A stretch of 64,000 nt of DNA from Aquila chrysaetos chrysaetos (GCF_900496995.4 NC_044022.1:16196938-16260937), one strand, 5' to 3'; shown: positions 1 to 12,599, counted from the first letter of the stretch. Program-made: numbers and translations. Notes: generated by a model not told the origin, from the sequence alone.

Positions 1-380
1 CACGAAAGCAGACGGCCTCCCTGGGCTTGCCCGTGGCGGGGCCGAAGGGACCCCCCCTGGACTCGCGCAGCCCCACGGAGCCGCCAGTCCTGCTCCGCTG
101 CTTGGGGTGGGCGGCTGTGGGGTGACAGAGGTGCCCCCCGCGTGGCGGCGATGTGGGAGGGGAGGTGATGCCGAGCGAGTCCCAGCCCGCGCGCTCCCCC
201 AGCAGCCGCGTCCCCTCCCCAGGGATGCTGCAGCTCTCCCCGACCAGCCCGGCCCCAGGAGGAGCACGCCTCCGAAGAAAAGGAACGGGAAACAGTCACA
301 AAAGAGGCAGCTTCCCGCAAAAGATGGAAACTGTAAAATCCAAGAAGAATCTCTGAGACCCCAGGCTGTCTGCCGTTTGT
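1..380. promoter_or_regulatory. CpG-rich island at left edge
   Basis: The first ~350 bases are dense in CG dinucleotides and C/G runs and fall abruptly into AT-rich DNA after ~380. There is no ATG on the minus strand in bases 1-480, so nothing shows as a minus-strand coding start. The plus-strand open frames here are short and unrecognised. Avian islands of this kind usually mark a promoter or first non-coding exon. Mammalian synteny would place AMOTL1 on this side of FUT4, transcribed leftwards, so this could be its 5' end. That is inference from gene order only. Confidence 0.5.
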
Positions 381-2593
381 AGAGGTGGGTGGAAGCTGCA
401 GCTGGGTAATTGCAATTCAGGTTGGTTTTGGCAACCTCGGTACTTACAGAAGATGGCTTCCACAGTTTATGGTGTCCTTCATGGACACTTTATTTTTTTC
501 CCTTGATTCTTTGTTGATTCTTGCAAAGCTCTCTCTAATCTTTGTCTGAAGAACATCCCAGAAAACTATTGCAATAATACCTTTGATTTTTGACATACCT
601 TCAGCGTGGAGATCGTGGGACACCCATGTTCGACAGGACCAGAAGCAGCAGCTCTCTGTTTCTGAGTGTACCATTTTGCATGAGCTTCTGCCTTGTTTTG
701 CTGCAGTCGTGTGGCACCTGAATAATGGAGACTGGCGCATTTCGGGTGCGAGGAAAGAGCCATCTGTTTGCTTTCCTGAAGGAGTAACTCTGCAGCCACC
801 AAACAGCCGGTGAAAGAGCAGCCACGGGAAGCAACTGACTGCAAGCCAGACCGTGAGAAACAAGATAACCCTTAATTGCTTTCTCAGTACTTGTCCCTAG
901 TCCATGCTAATACCAAAAGGCAGTGGAGCCGAGCACGCTGATGGCCTTCAAGTCCAGCTTCTTGTTTCTGACATTAATGATGCCTAAGAGAACACTAATG
1001 TAATCTGGCTGACAAGTTGTAGAGCTTATTATTACTATAATGAAATTTTCTTCAGATCTTAATCAATTTTATTGGATACGTGGAAGGGCTGCTGAGAGCA
1101 TTTCCAAATTTCTCTGTCTTGAGGAAAATCATCACCATAGCTTCAGTCTGTGAAGCTGCTCCATGGCCGTGGGATGTGGGAGGCTCAAGTTCAGGGTATT
1201 CCCTCCACAGCCAAGCCCAGATGGGCCCTTATCAACACTGCGCATGGGAATAATATGCTCACTACACCAGGGGGTGATGTGTTTCTCAAAAATCTGGAAT
1301 AGTTGTTGCTGCAAAATTCAAATACTTTTCACAGAAAAGCCCATGTTTCACTCTTGGGGTACAAACATCTGACGTCTTCACAGATCAGGTACCATCACTT
1401 TCATTTTCTTTGCAACTTTGCTACCTGTGCATCTGGACATTAATTTACCTATTTCACAACCATCTTTTACTGTGCATCATCCCCCAGGTTTTCACAGTCT
1501 GTGACTGCTGAGGACATTTGCTGCAATTTGACTCTCCAGCTAATGAGCAAGACACGGTGCTGTTCTCAGATCAGTCATTCTTCTGCCCAGTTTTGTTCCT
1601 CCTTTGATTAATGTGTTCTCTTTGATGCTGCTCACGCTCGGGGACATGTTGCAAGCGCCTTCATCTTCCCACCTCCCGCTGCAGTCACTGAAGGTCATCA
1701 GCCATTTCCACCAGCCCAATTACCTCTACAGAAGAGGACCTGATTCTGCCTCACATCTTTCATGTTGAAGTGCTTGAACATAATGAGCTCGATGGTGATT
1801 AGTGTGGATCCAAACACTCATTGTGAAGAACCATGGAGGTTATTTACATAGAAAGTACTCATTATGTTATACTAGAACCAGTAGATGGCTGGAGCAGCGC
1901 TCCTGGGTCGTCATACTCCATTGCTGTCTGCCACAAGGAATCACATAATGAGATTGTGCTAAACCAGCCAAGGTATATCTCACAGCTATTTCACCCTTTA
2001 TATCTGTTTTTCCTATTAGAAGGGTGTTCTCACCTTCTGATGGTTGAAGACGTTCTTCTCATTTCCCATCTAAATACATTCATGGGCAGTTTATGTCCAT
2101 TTGTTGTTAAGCCTGTGTTCTCTTTTAGTTTGAATTGTTCAGTCCCATCCCCTTTTCTAGCCCAGGAATCTATTTTTAAAAGAGCAGTCATAACCCATAT
2201 ATACAGCACTCAGCTGTATTATACATTTTTGGCTGATATATACTGGCCCCCTAAGGCTGTGACATGCAAACATTCATCTGCTTAATTTTATTCTAGCATG
2301 TAGGCCTATTAAAATTAAAGGGACTACTCGGAAGTAAATGAAGCATAACTTTGCAGGAAAATTGGTTGTGTAATTAATTGCATCTATGTGTATTCTGCAT
2401 CTAAAAAGTCTGTGCTGCTTTTCAAAAGGCTTATAATATCTATTTTCTGTCAATAGAAGCATCTTTCATTATGAAATTACAGAGCTCTATGACAAATTAA
2501 TACCATTACTTAGGTTTAAAAGATGTTACAAGCATATCTAAAGCTGTAGTGCTGTCTCAATAATCTTGTGTTGACTAATACAAAAGCAAACCC
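381..2593. other. Unannotated spacer DNA
   Basis: Mixed to AT-rich sequence without recognisable exons, RNA genes or repeat families. The longest plus-strand open frame (1833-2285, 150 codons) has no domain, no signal of codon bias and no splice context I trust, so I do not call it a gene. Confidence 0.5.
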
Positions 2594-2627
2594 AAAACCC
2601 TTCATCCAGCAAAACCCTTCATCCAGC
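2594..2627. repeat. 17-bp tandem duplication
   Basis: The 17-base unit AAAACCCTTCATCCAGC occurs twice, head to tail and without mismatch, at 2594-2610 and 2611-2627. It is probably a recent replication-slippage event. Confidence 0.85.
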
Positions 2628-3140
2628 AAGATGTAGAAGAGGGCAAGGGATACACAGCTTTAAGAATGACAGTTCCTTATTGCTCAGTATGCAGCGCTCT
2701 ATCATTTCTGATTGCTATATATGGATTTTACATGCAATTTGATAATAAAGATCTAGGAAAACTTTAGCCAAGTTAACACCACATCATCCATAAAAGTAGA
2801 GCATACACCATTTTTACCTACACATGGGTTAGCATGTAGCTAACAAAAATGCATTTATTGAGAGATAGGGCAAAAAACACCTCCCACCAGCTTCACCTAC
2901 ACAGTACCTGGGCACAAAACGAAATTGTTATGCCACATGCCAATGAACTTTTGATACAGAAATACCTATTTCAGATAAAACGGCTTTGTTATTTTTACCA
3001 ACATAAATGCCAAACTTTGAGTGCACAAGCACAGACTCAGCCTGTAGTAACTGCCAATATGAATTACACATGGCGCAGCGTGGCAGCTTCTCCTCCCATC
3101 GACCAACCCACTGCTTTCAGTGGAGAAAATTAGTCTGTCT

Positions 3141-3206
3141 TGTTGTGGTTTAACCCCAGCTGGCAATTAAACACCACGCAGCCGCTCGCTCACTCCTCCC
3201 CTACCC
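3141..3206 (-). mobile_element. Truncated retroviral LTR end (inverted scrap)
   Basis: About 65 bases starting TGTTGTGGTTTAACCCCAGC match the reverse complement of the 3' end of the solo LTR at 3541-4129. They also match the left end of the minus-strand LTR at 17561. The similarity fades after ~3205. Only the terminal U5 part is present, in the opposite orientation to the nearby full LTR and about 335 bases from it. Confidence 0.75.
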
Positions 3207-3540
3207 CGATTTGTGCAACCATCCTGAGCTCTTTGCTTTTTTAACCTGTACGCTTTGCATAAAGTGAGCTTCAGCAGCTCCTTCCGAGTTAGTCCATTGG
3301 AATTCTCTCTGTGTGTATGTATACACATACAGATATATATGTATGCAGGGCTAGACAGCCAGCTCCCAGGCAGACACCTTGGCTCAGGTGTCAGCCCTGT
3401 GAAGCTGCATCCAACACTGCGCGAATAGCCTGATCGAACAGTGCTTGAAGTCCCATCCTCAGAGGCTACTCTGGGAGTCACGCTCCTTAATTTGTCTGCG
3501 ATCGGAGAATTTGTGGGTTTTTATTTGTTTGGCACATGTG
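3207..3540. other. Spacer between LTR scrap and solo LTR
   Basis: Unassigned sequence with a short TG/TA-rich stretch near 3310-3345 (TGTGTGTATGTATACACATA). It may be the remainder of the element that carried the inverted LTR scrap, but I cannot show this. Confidence 0.4.
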
Positions 3541-4129
3541 TGTCCTGGTTTCAGCTGGGATAGAGTTAATTGTCTTCCTAGTAGCTGGTACGGTGCTCTG
3601 TTTTGGGTTCAGTATGAGAAGAATGTCGATAACACACTGATGTTTTCAGTTGTTGCTAAGTAGTGTTTAGACTAATGTCAAGGATTTCTCAGCTTCTCAA
3701 GCCCAGCCAGCAAGAAGGCTGGAGGGGCACAAGCAGTTGGGAGGGGACACAGCCAGGACAGCTGACCCAAACTGGCTAACAGGGTATTCCATACCGTGTG
3801 ATGTCATGCCCAGTATATAAACTGGGGGGAGTGGGGGTGGGGGGATCGCCACTCAGGGACTAACAACTGGGCGCCTATCGGCGGGTGGTGAGCAATTGCA
3901 CTGCGCATCATTTGTATATTCCAATCCTTTCATCATTACTGCTGTCACTTTATTAGTGTTATCGTTATCATTATTGGTTTCTTCTTTTTATATTCTATTA
4001 AACTGTTCTTATCTCAACCCACGAGTTTTACTTCTTTTTCCCAATTTTCTCCCCCATCCCACTGGGTGGGGGGGCAGTGAGTGAGCAGCTGTGTGGTGCT
4101 TAGCTGCTGGCTGGGGTTAAACCACAACA
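3541..4129 (+). mobile_element. Solo LTR of an avian endogenous retrovirus (ERVL-like)
   Basis: The element starts TGTCCTGGTTTCAGCTGGGA and ends GGGGTTAAACCACAACA, so it has TG...CA ends. It carries a TATA box (GTATATAAACTGG near 3813-3825) and an ATTAAA polyadenylation signal near 4000, consistent with U3-R-U5 organisation. The flanks are ATGTG (3536-3540) and ACGTG (4130-4134), a 5-bp target duplication with one later mismatch. Five bases is the size typical of ERVL-type integration. No gag, pol or env sequence adjoins it, so it is a solo LTR left by recombination. A second copy of the same family lies at 17561-18146 in the opposite orientation. Confidence 0.85.
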
Positions 4130-7100
4130 ACGTGTAAGTCAGCTTTGGGCTGACCTCCCCTGCACTTCTGTCCAGTGCTTTCAGCAGTGCCCCTGCAACT
4201 ACCAAATCAGTCCCAGGTTCTCCACCTGCTAGCAAACCCCTGCTTTTCTAGCTCATAAAGTAGTTTCTGTATTCCTAAAAGGCCTTTTTCTTGATTTTAA
4301 GCAGTTTTTGTTAACAGTGACATGCCTTAACAGAAGGCAGTGAGCATTTCCAGAGGATGATTCAGCCAACCAGCCCACCAGCTCTCCTAAAACAGATGAA
4401 TCTCTCTCCAGAGGTGCCCATTCTTTTCCATTTAACTCTGAATAAACTAAAAATTGGTGTGGACCCTCAAATTACATTACAGCCACTCTCGTCAGAGGTA
4501 TGCACACCCACAGTTGTGCCAGTTTAATTAAACCAGTGCAATGCTGCACACTTAAGCAGATACATCTTTCAGTTTAGTACTGAACCTTTGACATGACATA
4601 GTTGGGTCCGTACTCAGTTTGACAGTGCCAAAACCAGACCGCTCTTGTAAAATTTAGAGTAAATACCATGGGCCTCATTCTCTTCTGGTTTACTCTGGTA
4701 GTTACAATATGGGTGTTACTCCATTAACTTCAGTCACGCTTCTTCTAAACCTGATGGGGAAGGGAGGAGGACTCGCACACACTTTGTTTCTTGTCTGGTT
4801 GGAGTTACAATTGCTAAAGCAAAACTGGTTTGTGTTTTGATTTCCCAGAACTCATAAAAACAAAGCGGGCAGCTGAGATTGGCATGATGAGTTAGACAGG
4901 GAAATCATTCAGGACCGGTGCTGAACATGAAGAATAATTTTGTATTATTATGATATTCATTGCTCTCTGGAGAATCTGAGATGGAAACCTGAAGAAATCA
5001 GCCTGAATTCCTCTACCCTGCTGCTCAACAGAGAGAGGAAAAATTCCTACTGACCAGAAATGGGCATGAAGAAAACATTTTTTTATTAAGTGTCTGTACA
5101 CTTGCTGCTTTTGGAAGTAGAAAACACTTTACCTTAAGTGCTCATACGTGCAAAAAAACCGCGAGCAGAAAGCCAACATGGCCTGTTCTAATACAAAATG
5201 AAATATGACCTTTTAAGGAACCTTAAGCTTCTGAGAAGTAAATGTTAAATCTATATATAATTCAAAGTATATTGGCTAAATTAGAGGCTGCATTCAAACC
5301 TGGCCTGAATAAAACCATCCTCACATTCGGCCTTTGGCTTTATTTATTCTCTGTGGTTAAAAAAAAAGGCTTTAGAAATTTTACTGTTATTAACCGATTT
5401 ACTGCATGGGGAAACCTGCTGTGGCAAGCAGAGTGGCTGCTGTGCCCGTGCACGCACGCAGCTCCAGCAGCCGACGTGCTCGAGGGCTCGATCCAGGCAG
5501 GAGCGAGGGTCCCTGGAAGTCAGGTGCTGCTGGACCCAGCTCTTGTCCGGGGACCTCAGGCTATGTGTGGGCCTTCAAGCCACGGATAAAACGCAAGGTG
5601 ACATGTTGCAAGGTGACATTCATCTCCTGGTCCTCACCGCCTCTGCAAGTTAGCCGTTTGCTGTAAAAGTAGGTTCTTTCAATAAAAATGTAAAGTATTG
5701 GATACTGAAGCTTGAAGATCCCATAGCTTTCCTTGATCCGCAAATTATTACGCTGCAATGTTATCAGGGAACGAAAACATTGAGTCAAACCCAGTTTTAT
5801 CCTGTTAAAACTCCCACTCACTCTTATTTTGAAATGAATTTACTTATTTTGAAAGGAATTCTTTTGAAAAGAATTTGGAAAAAAAGCACACAAGTGCAAG
5901 TATCGCCTTTGCATGAAGTATATGTGTTTAATAGACCCATCACATTGATTTGAAGAACTTCTGATCCAACTGGGTATGGCAAGGTACTAAGAACTGAAGT
6001 AAATTTGGATATTGAGAGATCTCTTATTGATATCTTAATAGACAGGTATTCCTTGGCCTCGACATTTCTCCCCACCCTCAAATAAATAAACTCATGTGAT
6101 CCTTTTCCCTTCACTCCTTCTTGAAAATAATTTCCAGATAGTTTTCTTACCTTTTAAGAGCACGTTGGCTGTCCATGTGCCAGTATTTAAACTCTCAGTC
6201 ACATATGGCTCAGTTCTCCTATAACCACCTCTTGGATAATTGCTGGAGAAAGTGCTTGGCCCAGCATGTGGATAAAACACAGGGAGACTGTCAAATACAG
6301 GAAACAGCTACTGCAAAAACAGCAGAGGTGGGCAAATACTGGATGCCAGCATCAGCCAAACCATCTATAAATGAAATGACCACCTTGGTAGCCTCCTAAT
6401 ATTTGAAATATAAACAGGAAATCCACAAAATACTGCCATTTCAAATGCATGACATGATCTTTTTATCTCCTTGGACTCATCACCTGAATAGCAATGCTTA
6501 TAGTACATAAAATTCAAACCACAGTAGGAGTGTTATTTAGTGCCATATTTGCATGGCTAAACGCTGTGCTTTCAATGTGGAAACAATTTGGACAGAAACA
6601 GACTGCTGTCCAGCAAGGCCAGCCTGGAAATGTATAAACTCCCTGCAAAAAAAGGCTCAGTCCTAGGTCATCATTAGAAATTATGTCTTTTGGGAGACAA
6701 ACCTGCACTGCAGCCACTGCCTGAGCACAGTCCTCCTTCAAGTAACCGTGGCGGGGAGACAGCAAGTATATAATGACTCGAGTTGTACAAACTGAGCCCA
6801 GAGCATGGCCTGGAGCATTTCCTCCATTTCCAGCCCATGTGTCAGTCTGTTTTAGCGTATTCATCTGTTCCTACGCTGCACCACATCGACGTTAGGATTC
6901 ATTTTCCAAACCATCTGTGCCAGTGCCTGTTTCCTTACCAAGGTTACCTCGGTATCAAGATTAACAGAATGAGCTCAGAGAAAGGTTCAACATAATATAT
7001 ATTTAGTAATCCAATGTTCATATTATGTATCAAAAATACTCCTATGATGCAATGAAACTGTATTTCTTAAAGAATGGTTTGAAATCTCTTGTAAACAGAC

Positions 7101-8094
7101 AGTAAAAAAATTCTGTAAATGGAGAGGCGATCTTGAAAAGGAACCCAGAAGTTAAATGTGTGTGCCTGCAGAGTAAGACATGGTCTATTTATGCCCCATG
7201 TCTTAAGGCATTAGTGAGGGGTTTGACCCTGGACACCAGAATGTGAATTTAAGCATCATAATTCCTGATGCTGTGCTACACTGGGCACATAAAGTCCTCA
7301 GCTGTCCTAATTCAGAGAACAGATTATTCCTCATTTTAAATATAAAACCAAGTATTTTCCCCTCTCTAATGCAAGAGTTGGAGCAAGACTGTATTGGCAG
7401 CCTTGAGATTTCTGTAAATCATTTTTGCGGTATGAGGTTATTCCCCTCGCCAGACAGAGAAGCTGGTCGGGCAGCTCCAGGCTTGGCTCCCGGTGGCTGC
7501 TCTGTCCCGCCGGTCACAGGCATGGGGTGCTCACAAGCCAACCAGACCCTGTGAAAGAATCATTTGAGAAAAGTAAATGGTCATTTCTTATCTGCACCAC
7601 TGCTTCTTTTTTTTCTTTTTTCTGAGAGAGACAAGCCCCAGGGAAATACCATTCCTGTACACAGTGCTGTTGCAGGATTGCTCTCGCCATTGCTGGTGGG
7701 CATGGGCTACCCAAGGTCACGTTCTGGATGTGCAGCCAGAGGCTCAATTTCACTATGAAAACTGTATTTTTGGGGCCATAATATGTATAGTTGGTGGAAA
7801 GCAAGCCATTTTTTTACCATTTTTGGACTAAACATGCATAAAGCTCCTTAAAAGTCAGCTGAGGAGCAGGCATGACACCTTCAGGACTCTTCTTTCCACC
7901 AACGCAACAATTGGATGCTCTCAGAGGCTGCTGCTTCTCCCTCCCTGAGCCCTTCCTCGTCCCACTCAGGCTAACCTGGTGGGTGATCAGTCACCTGCGC
8001 TGCCCGCTTCTGCCCGCACAACAGCCCTGCCTTCCTCATCCGTCTGCCCCCAGCGGGCTCAAAAGCAGGGCTGGCAGCAAAGCAGCACGCTGTT
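4130..8094. other. Spacer DNA, no gene recognised
   Basis: AT-rich non-coding sequence with a moderately GC-rich patch at ~5410-5580. It contains a duplicated GCAAGGTGACAT motif near 5593-5620 and the short repeat at 5822-5876. No exon, RNA gene or known transposon was recognised. Confidence 0.5.
5822..5876. repeat. Short imperfect tandem repeat
   Basis: About two and a half copies of a 20-base unit of the form CTTATTTTGAAAKGAATTTA sit head to tail. The second and third copies have point changes. Confidence 0.6.
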
Positions 8095-8281
8095 GTGGTT
8101 CCTGCTGCGATGTCCTGGTGAGATGATGCGGAGCGATGTCTGGTGAGATGCCTGCTCTCGTGCCTGCTGAGATGCACCGGTGGGATGCCAGCGGTGCTAC
8201 CTACCGGGGTGACACCTGGTGGGGTGTCTGCTGTGATGTGCCTTGCGATGCCATGGTGGGATGCCTGCTGTGATGCCTTCT
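8095..8281 (+). repeat. Degenerate GATG/CTGGTG minisatellite
   Basis: A run of degenerate units built from GATGCC, CTGGTGRGATG and CCTGCTGTGATG, roughly 12-15 bases each, stretches over ~190 bases. It is G/T-rich on the plus strand and has no matching units outside. It is old enough to have diverged but the periodicity is plain by eye. Confidence 0.65.
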
Positions 8282-11099
8282 ACATTTAGTCATCTTTCAA
8301 GACAAGTGAGAACAAGCATTTAAATCTTTGTGATTTTTTTTTTCTTTCACCAGAGTGCATGTGTATGTGTGTGCTGTGTGCAGATACGTAAATACATTTA
8401 AATATTTGTTTTTCCAGGCTCTGTCTTGTTCCAGAAGGAATGGTCCCAGATGGCCCAGGCTCCAAAGCCGCGCTTCCAGCCAGCCCTCACCAAGGCTTTC
8501 AGTCTCCCCTGAGTGTTAGCAGAGAAAGAGCAGCCATTAGCTGTTAGACCCTCTCCTGCAACTACCAGTGATGTTCTTCACAGCCAGCAGCTGACACAGG
8601 TTCAGACCACAAGCATGTTTAGCAGTTTTTCAGCAGCTGCAAACTTTCTGGGAAGACTTTACCATGCCTGGCAATGCCCCTCATGCCCCTGAGGGTCTCC
8701 AGGCAGCTCTGGCAAGGGAAAGGCTTCCCCGTGCCCAACGCCAGCCTGGGCAGAGCATCCCGTCCTGTACCCCAAATGAACCCGCCTATTCACCAGGAAC
8801 CACGTGGAGAAAGTTGCATCTTGCTTGGCTCCCCTGGACCCCTCGGGCAGCAGAAAGGAGCTTCTGCGCAGGCGGCACTGCTCGTGCCTGCTGAACCCGT
8901 GCTGCGGGAGGTGGAAGAGCATTTCGTGCCCATGAGCATGAAATTGCTTAGATGCAGAGGCTGCGTACGCAGTGAATGGTCATGGTGTCACAAACACCGA
9001 GTGCCTCTGTCTCTGCTGTTAGCTCCACGTTCACCTTCCCCGTCTCCTGACTCATAGGTCAGATACCTATGAGATGTGTGGCAACCCTCTTGTTTATATT
9101 CTAGGAAAGACTTTCTTCTCTAGGACGCCTTCAATTCTGATTTCAAATGTTATGAAATATCCACATGTAGACTTCTTCCGTGTATGATTTCAGAATATAT
9201 TACCTGTTGCAATACTTATTTAATATAGTTTCTTGGCCATTAAGGTTATTACTACACTTCACTCTAAAATTCTGTTGGCAGCAATGCAGAACAGCTGTGA
9301 GAAACTGTGGAATCAGATTTATGTGAATTACTTTAAGAGAAATTCTACAGTTGTATTTTTCTCTTCCAGGAGGGACATGTATTACGAATTTCCTTTAAAA
9401 TCTAAGACTACATGGGTGAAATTGGTCTATACGCAATGTCTTCTATTTTTAATGAACTGTGATCATCCTAAAGCAATAAAAAAGCTAACGTGGATTGCTA
9501 TGCACCCTTTGCAATGTAACTAACGACTCTGTCAGCAAGTACCATATTGGAATTTTAATACATAGCTGTAATTTTAAAAATATGAGAATTTCTGTAAAAT
9601 AGTTAAGGCAAGGCAAGTTTTATTAGATGAAGAAATGCTAAAAATAGTCATGCACTATTTCATTTGATCCGGGTATATGGCCTGGTTTTGAATTGAATAT
9701 TTTCTCAAAACACTGAGTGATGGCAGATACCCTCTGAACAACCTTATTCCCCCTTAGCTTGGCTCTCTCCACTGGGCTGTATGAAGATGTCAAACATTTG
9801 CTCAGCACGATGTAAATCTCTCCTTGCCATTCAGGGTGCATGCAAGGAACCAAGGGATGCATTTCTCCCAGACCACAGCTGTGACACGTCGGGTCTTGAA
9901 ACGATGGAGAAGACAAAAGCACACATATCCAGGTACTTACTTATATTATATTTCCTAAATATAAGTGAATTTAAGCCCAGATTTATCTCGCCTAAGGATG
10001 CACTTGAAGCAGCAAAGTCCTAGGATCCTGTCCTGCCCTAGGATCCCTATGCAGTCACTGCATGAGCTGAGCATCACTGAAGAGGGGCTCAGTCCTTGCA
10101 AGATCTGGTTTGCTTCCTGGAGCTGCATGGTCTTCTTCACTGTCTAACAGTGGAGCCTACAGCAACCACACATCTCGTATAGGTATCTGAGCTATGTGTC
10201 AGGGGTTGGGGAGGTGAACATGGAGCTAACCACAGAGATAAAGGCACTGGATGTGTGTGACACCATGACCCTTCACTGCGAACGCAGCCTCTGCATCTAA
10301 GCAATTTGCTGGGCATGGGTGGAGAAAGACATCCACTGATATAAAACTAGGCAGTGCCTCTCTACATCCGATTTCCTTATAGAAATAAGAAACATTAAAA
10401 CTTTAAAGTGTTTATATATATATTTTCTGGGGTAGAAAAAAACCTCACAGAGCAGGTAAGTGCTGAACCTGCTCAGGCTCCTAGAGTGTGAAAAGGAAAA
10501 GAAAAAATCTCATGTGTCTGTCCCTGTGCTGAATCCTGCAGTGATGTTTAGCAGCTGGGGAACCAGACCCATGGCTCTCTCTGGCTGATTTTACTATCAG
10601 GATAAAGAACAGAATCCACTGTTACATATGACATTTAAGACGCTCTCATCGTTTAAGGTGATGCCATGCTCTCAGTTTATTGGAAATCACTTTCCATGCT
10701 CAGCAACAATGATGGGAGTTGTCTGTGGACTAAAATAAGAAAATGTCTTCACATTTCTCTGTCAGCGTGGAAGGCGGAGACATGCAACTTACAGTGCGGG
10801 TGGCCTGCAAGGTCTGATTCCCGGTTAGGGCTCTATTCCTGGCTCCCACAACTTCCAGATGAGTCATTTCTCATGACTCTGCTTATCCATCTGTCCTTCT
10901 CAATACCCATTCACACCTTAGCTGGCAGCACCCTGATGACTGTTAGCTGACAGTTATTGTGACAATAGTCAACACTAGGTTGATTAAAATGTAAATACAC
11001 TTTTCTAAATAAAAAAACTCTTGTGAAAATGGTGCCCAGGGCTGCAGAGACCAGTGTTAGCATGAGGAATAATGCTCAGTGTACTGCTGGTCCTCAGCA
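8282..11099. other. Spacer DNA, no gene recognised
   Basis: Mixed-composition sequence with a GC-richer part at 8660-9060 in which several frames stay open by chance. The sequence around 8940-8990 and 10260-10310 shares the inverted string GATGCAGAGGCTGCG / CGCAGCCTCTGCATC, a short inverted repeat about 1.3 kb apart. No gene or known transposon was recognised. Confidence 0.45.
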
Positions 11100-11480
11100 C
11101 ATGCTCTTAAAATCAAACCATTACCTTACTATTGCTCAAACTGCTCATAAAAATGCTGGGCAGTCAGTCAATTAGTTAACATTTAAATGTATTTAAACCT
11201 CTTGATGAAAACTGCTCTATAAAGTGGAGTACCTCATGAGTGTTGGTTAAATATGCAAAGGACAAAGTGTGTACATTTTCTACTGTAAGCTCACATTAAA
11301 TTTGCATTATTTGAAATATAGGTTAAGCCTGTGACTGTCAATTAGTTGCAACATAGTAATATTCATATATGGCTTCCATCAAAAGTGCTTCACATTTTGT
11401 GAATTAGAGAGAGATGAATAATGAAATGCTGCATTTTAGTGAGTCATTATCTATATCTGACAGTTATAGAAAGTGAAGCA
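11100..11480. promoter_or_regulatory. Candidate conserved non-coding element
   Basis: The block is AT-rich but not simple sequence, and dense in homeodomain and POU-like words. There is a perfect octamer ATTTGCAT at 11300-11307 and ATGCAAA at 11253-11259. The identical 11-mer GTCAATTAGTT occurs at 11167-11177 and again at 11337-11347. This texture resembles deeply conserved vertebrate enhancers. Function and conservation are inference, since no alignment was available. Confidence 0.3.
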
Positions 11481-12114
11481 TGGAAAACTAGACTGTCCAT
11501 GAGACCAAGTCATGGTAACTAAGTGTAAGTTACACTGTTTCTTGGCGACGGAAGTATTTACACCCTTACAGCAAGACTAAGTATTTTTGAATGCATTCTC
11601 CTTTAAGGTAGTTCACGTCTGTCAAATAAATATATTTGATTTAAGGATGACTCATAGTGGAGGACTGATCATGACCCATGGCAATTTTTTTCCAAAAATC
11701 AAGTACCTTATTAAAATTATTTATTAATGATTAATAATGACCTCTCTCCTGAATCCATCTAGCTTTGACTTCAGCCACTAGATTTTGCTGTGACTTTATC
11801 TGATACACTGGAAAGTCCAAAATCAAATTTGTTCCTCAGATAAACAGCTACAGGGATCAAAGCTGACTCTCAGTCTTCACTTTGTTAAGCTAAGTAGGTG
11901 AGCTCATTAAGACTCACGAAAAAGGCACTTTTCCCAATACTTCATTAAATCTGTGACTCACTCCTAAACTGTCCCAGTGTTAAATGGTTACCAAAACCAT
12001 CACGGCTCAAGAATTATCACAACACTGCCAAATGAGGAGGTACAATAACTCATCTACTCTTACTTGATATTTTCCTGCCTGCATTTCCCCTGGTAGCAGT
12101 AGGCTTTTCCACAG
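11481..12114. other. Spacer DNA, no gene recognised
   Basis: AT-rich sequence containing TAATGA/TTAATAAT words around 11700-11730. No exon or known repeat was seen. Confidence 0.45.
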
Positions 12115-12450
12115 TATGAGAGGAAAATTCAGGCTGGAAGGGGCCTCAGGAAGCCAGCTCCGAGATCAGCCCCAGCTGCTCAGAACTTCACTCAGCTGGG
12201 TCTTGAAAACCTCCAAGGAGGGAGGCTGCAGAGCCTCTCTGGGCGGTTGGGTGGGTGTCCTCATGGGGGAAAAAGCTTCTCCTTAGGCCCATGCAAACCT
12301 CTCATATTTCAGCTTGTGCCCATTGCCTCTCGTCCTCCTGCCCTCCCCGCAGGCACTGGGACTGCCCTTGGGTCCCCCCAAAGCCACACACTTTTGGGCA
12401 GGAGCAAAGCCCCATACTGTATAACCAGGCTCACCAGATGAGTCACTACC
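12115..12450 (-). mobile_element. Old CR1 LINE 3' fragment
   Basis: The plus strand reads as the complement of a CR1 tail: AGGCTGGAAGGGGCCTCAGG, then a lesion, then CTTGAAAACCTCCAAGGAGG, CCTCTCTGGGC and GCCCATTGCCTCTCGTCCT. Substitutions and small indels are many, so this is an older subfamily than the copies at 15-25 kb. Both boundaries are approximate. Confidence 0.65.
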
Positions 12451-12599
12451 TCCCGCTCTTCAGCGAGAATTTGGCCGTGGCCGGAGGTGATTTGCACCAC
12501 TCAGCATCCGCAGGCTGTCCGCCCTCCTCTTTTTACCCATTTCCTGAAGTTTGGGTCAGCTGCGAGTGTTACCAGCAAGGATTTCGCCATCTTCCAGTT

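Noticed and set aside
1833..2285. 150-codon plus-strand open frame
   Set aside because: No recognisable domain, AT-rich context, no splice structure and no match to any family I know.
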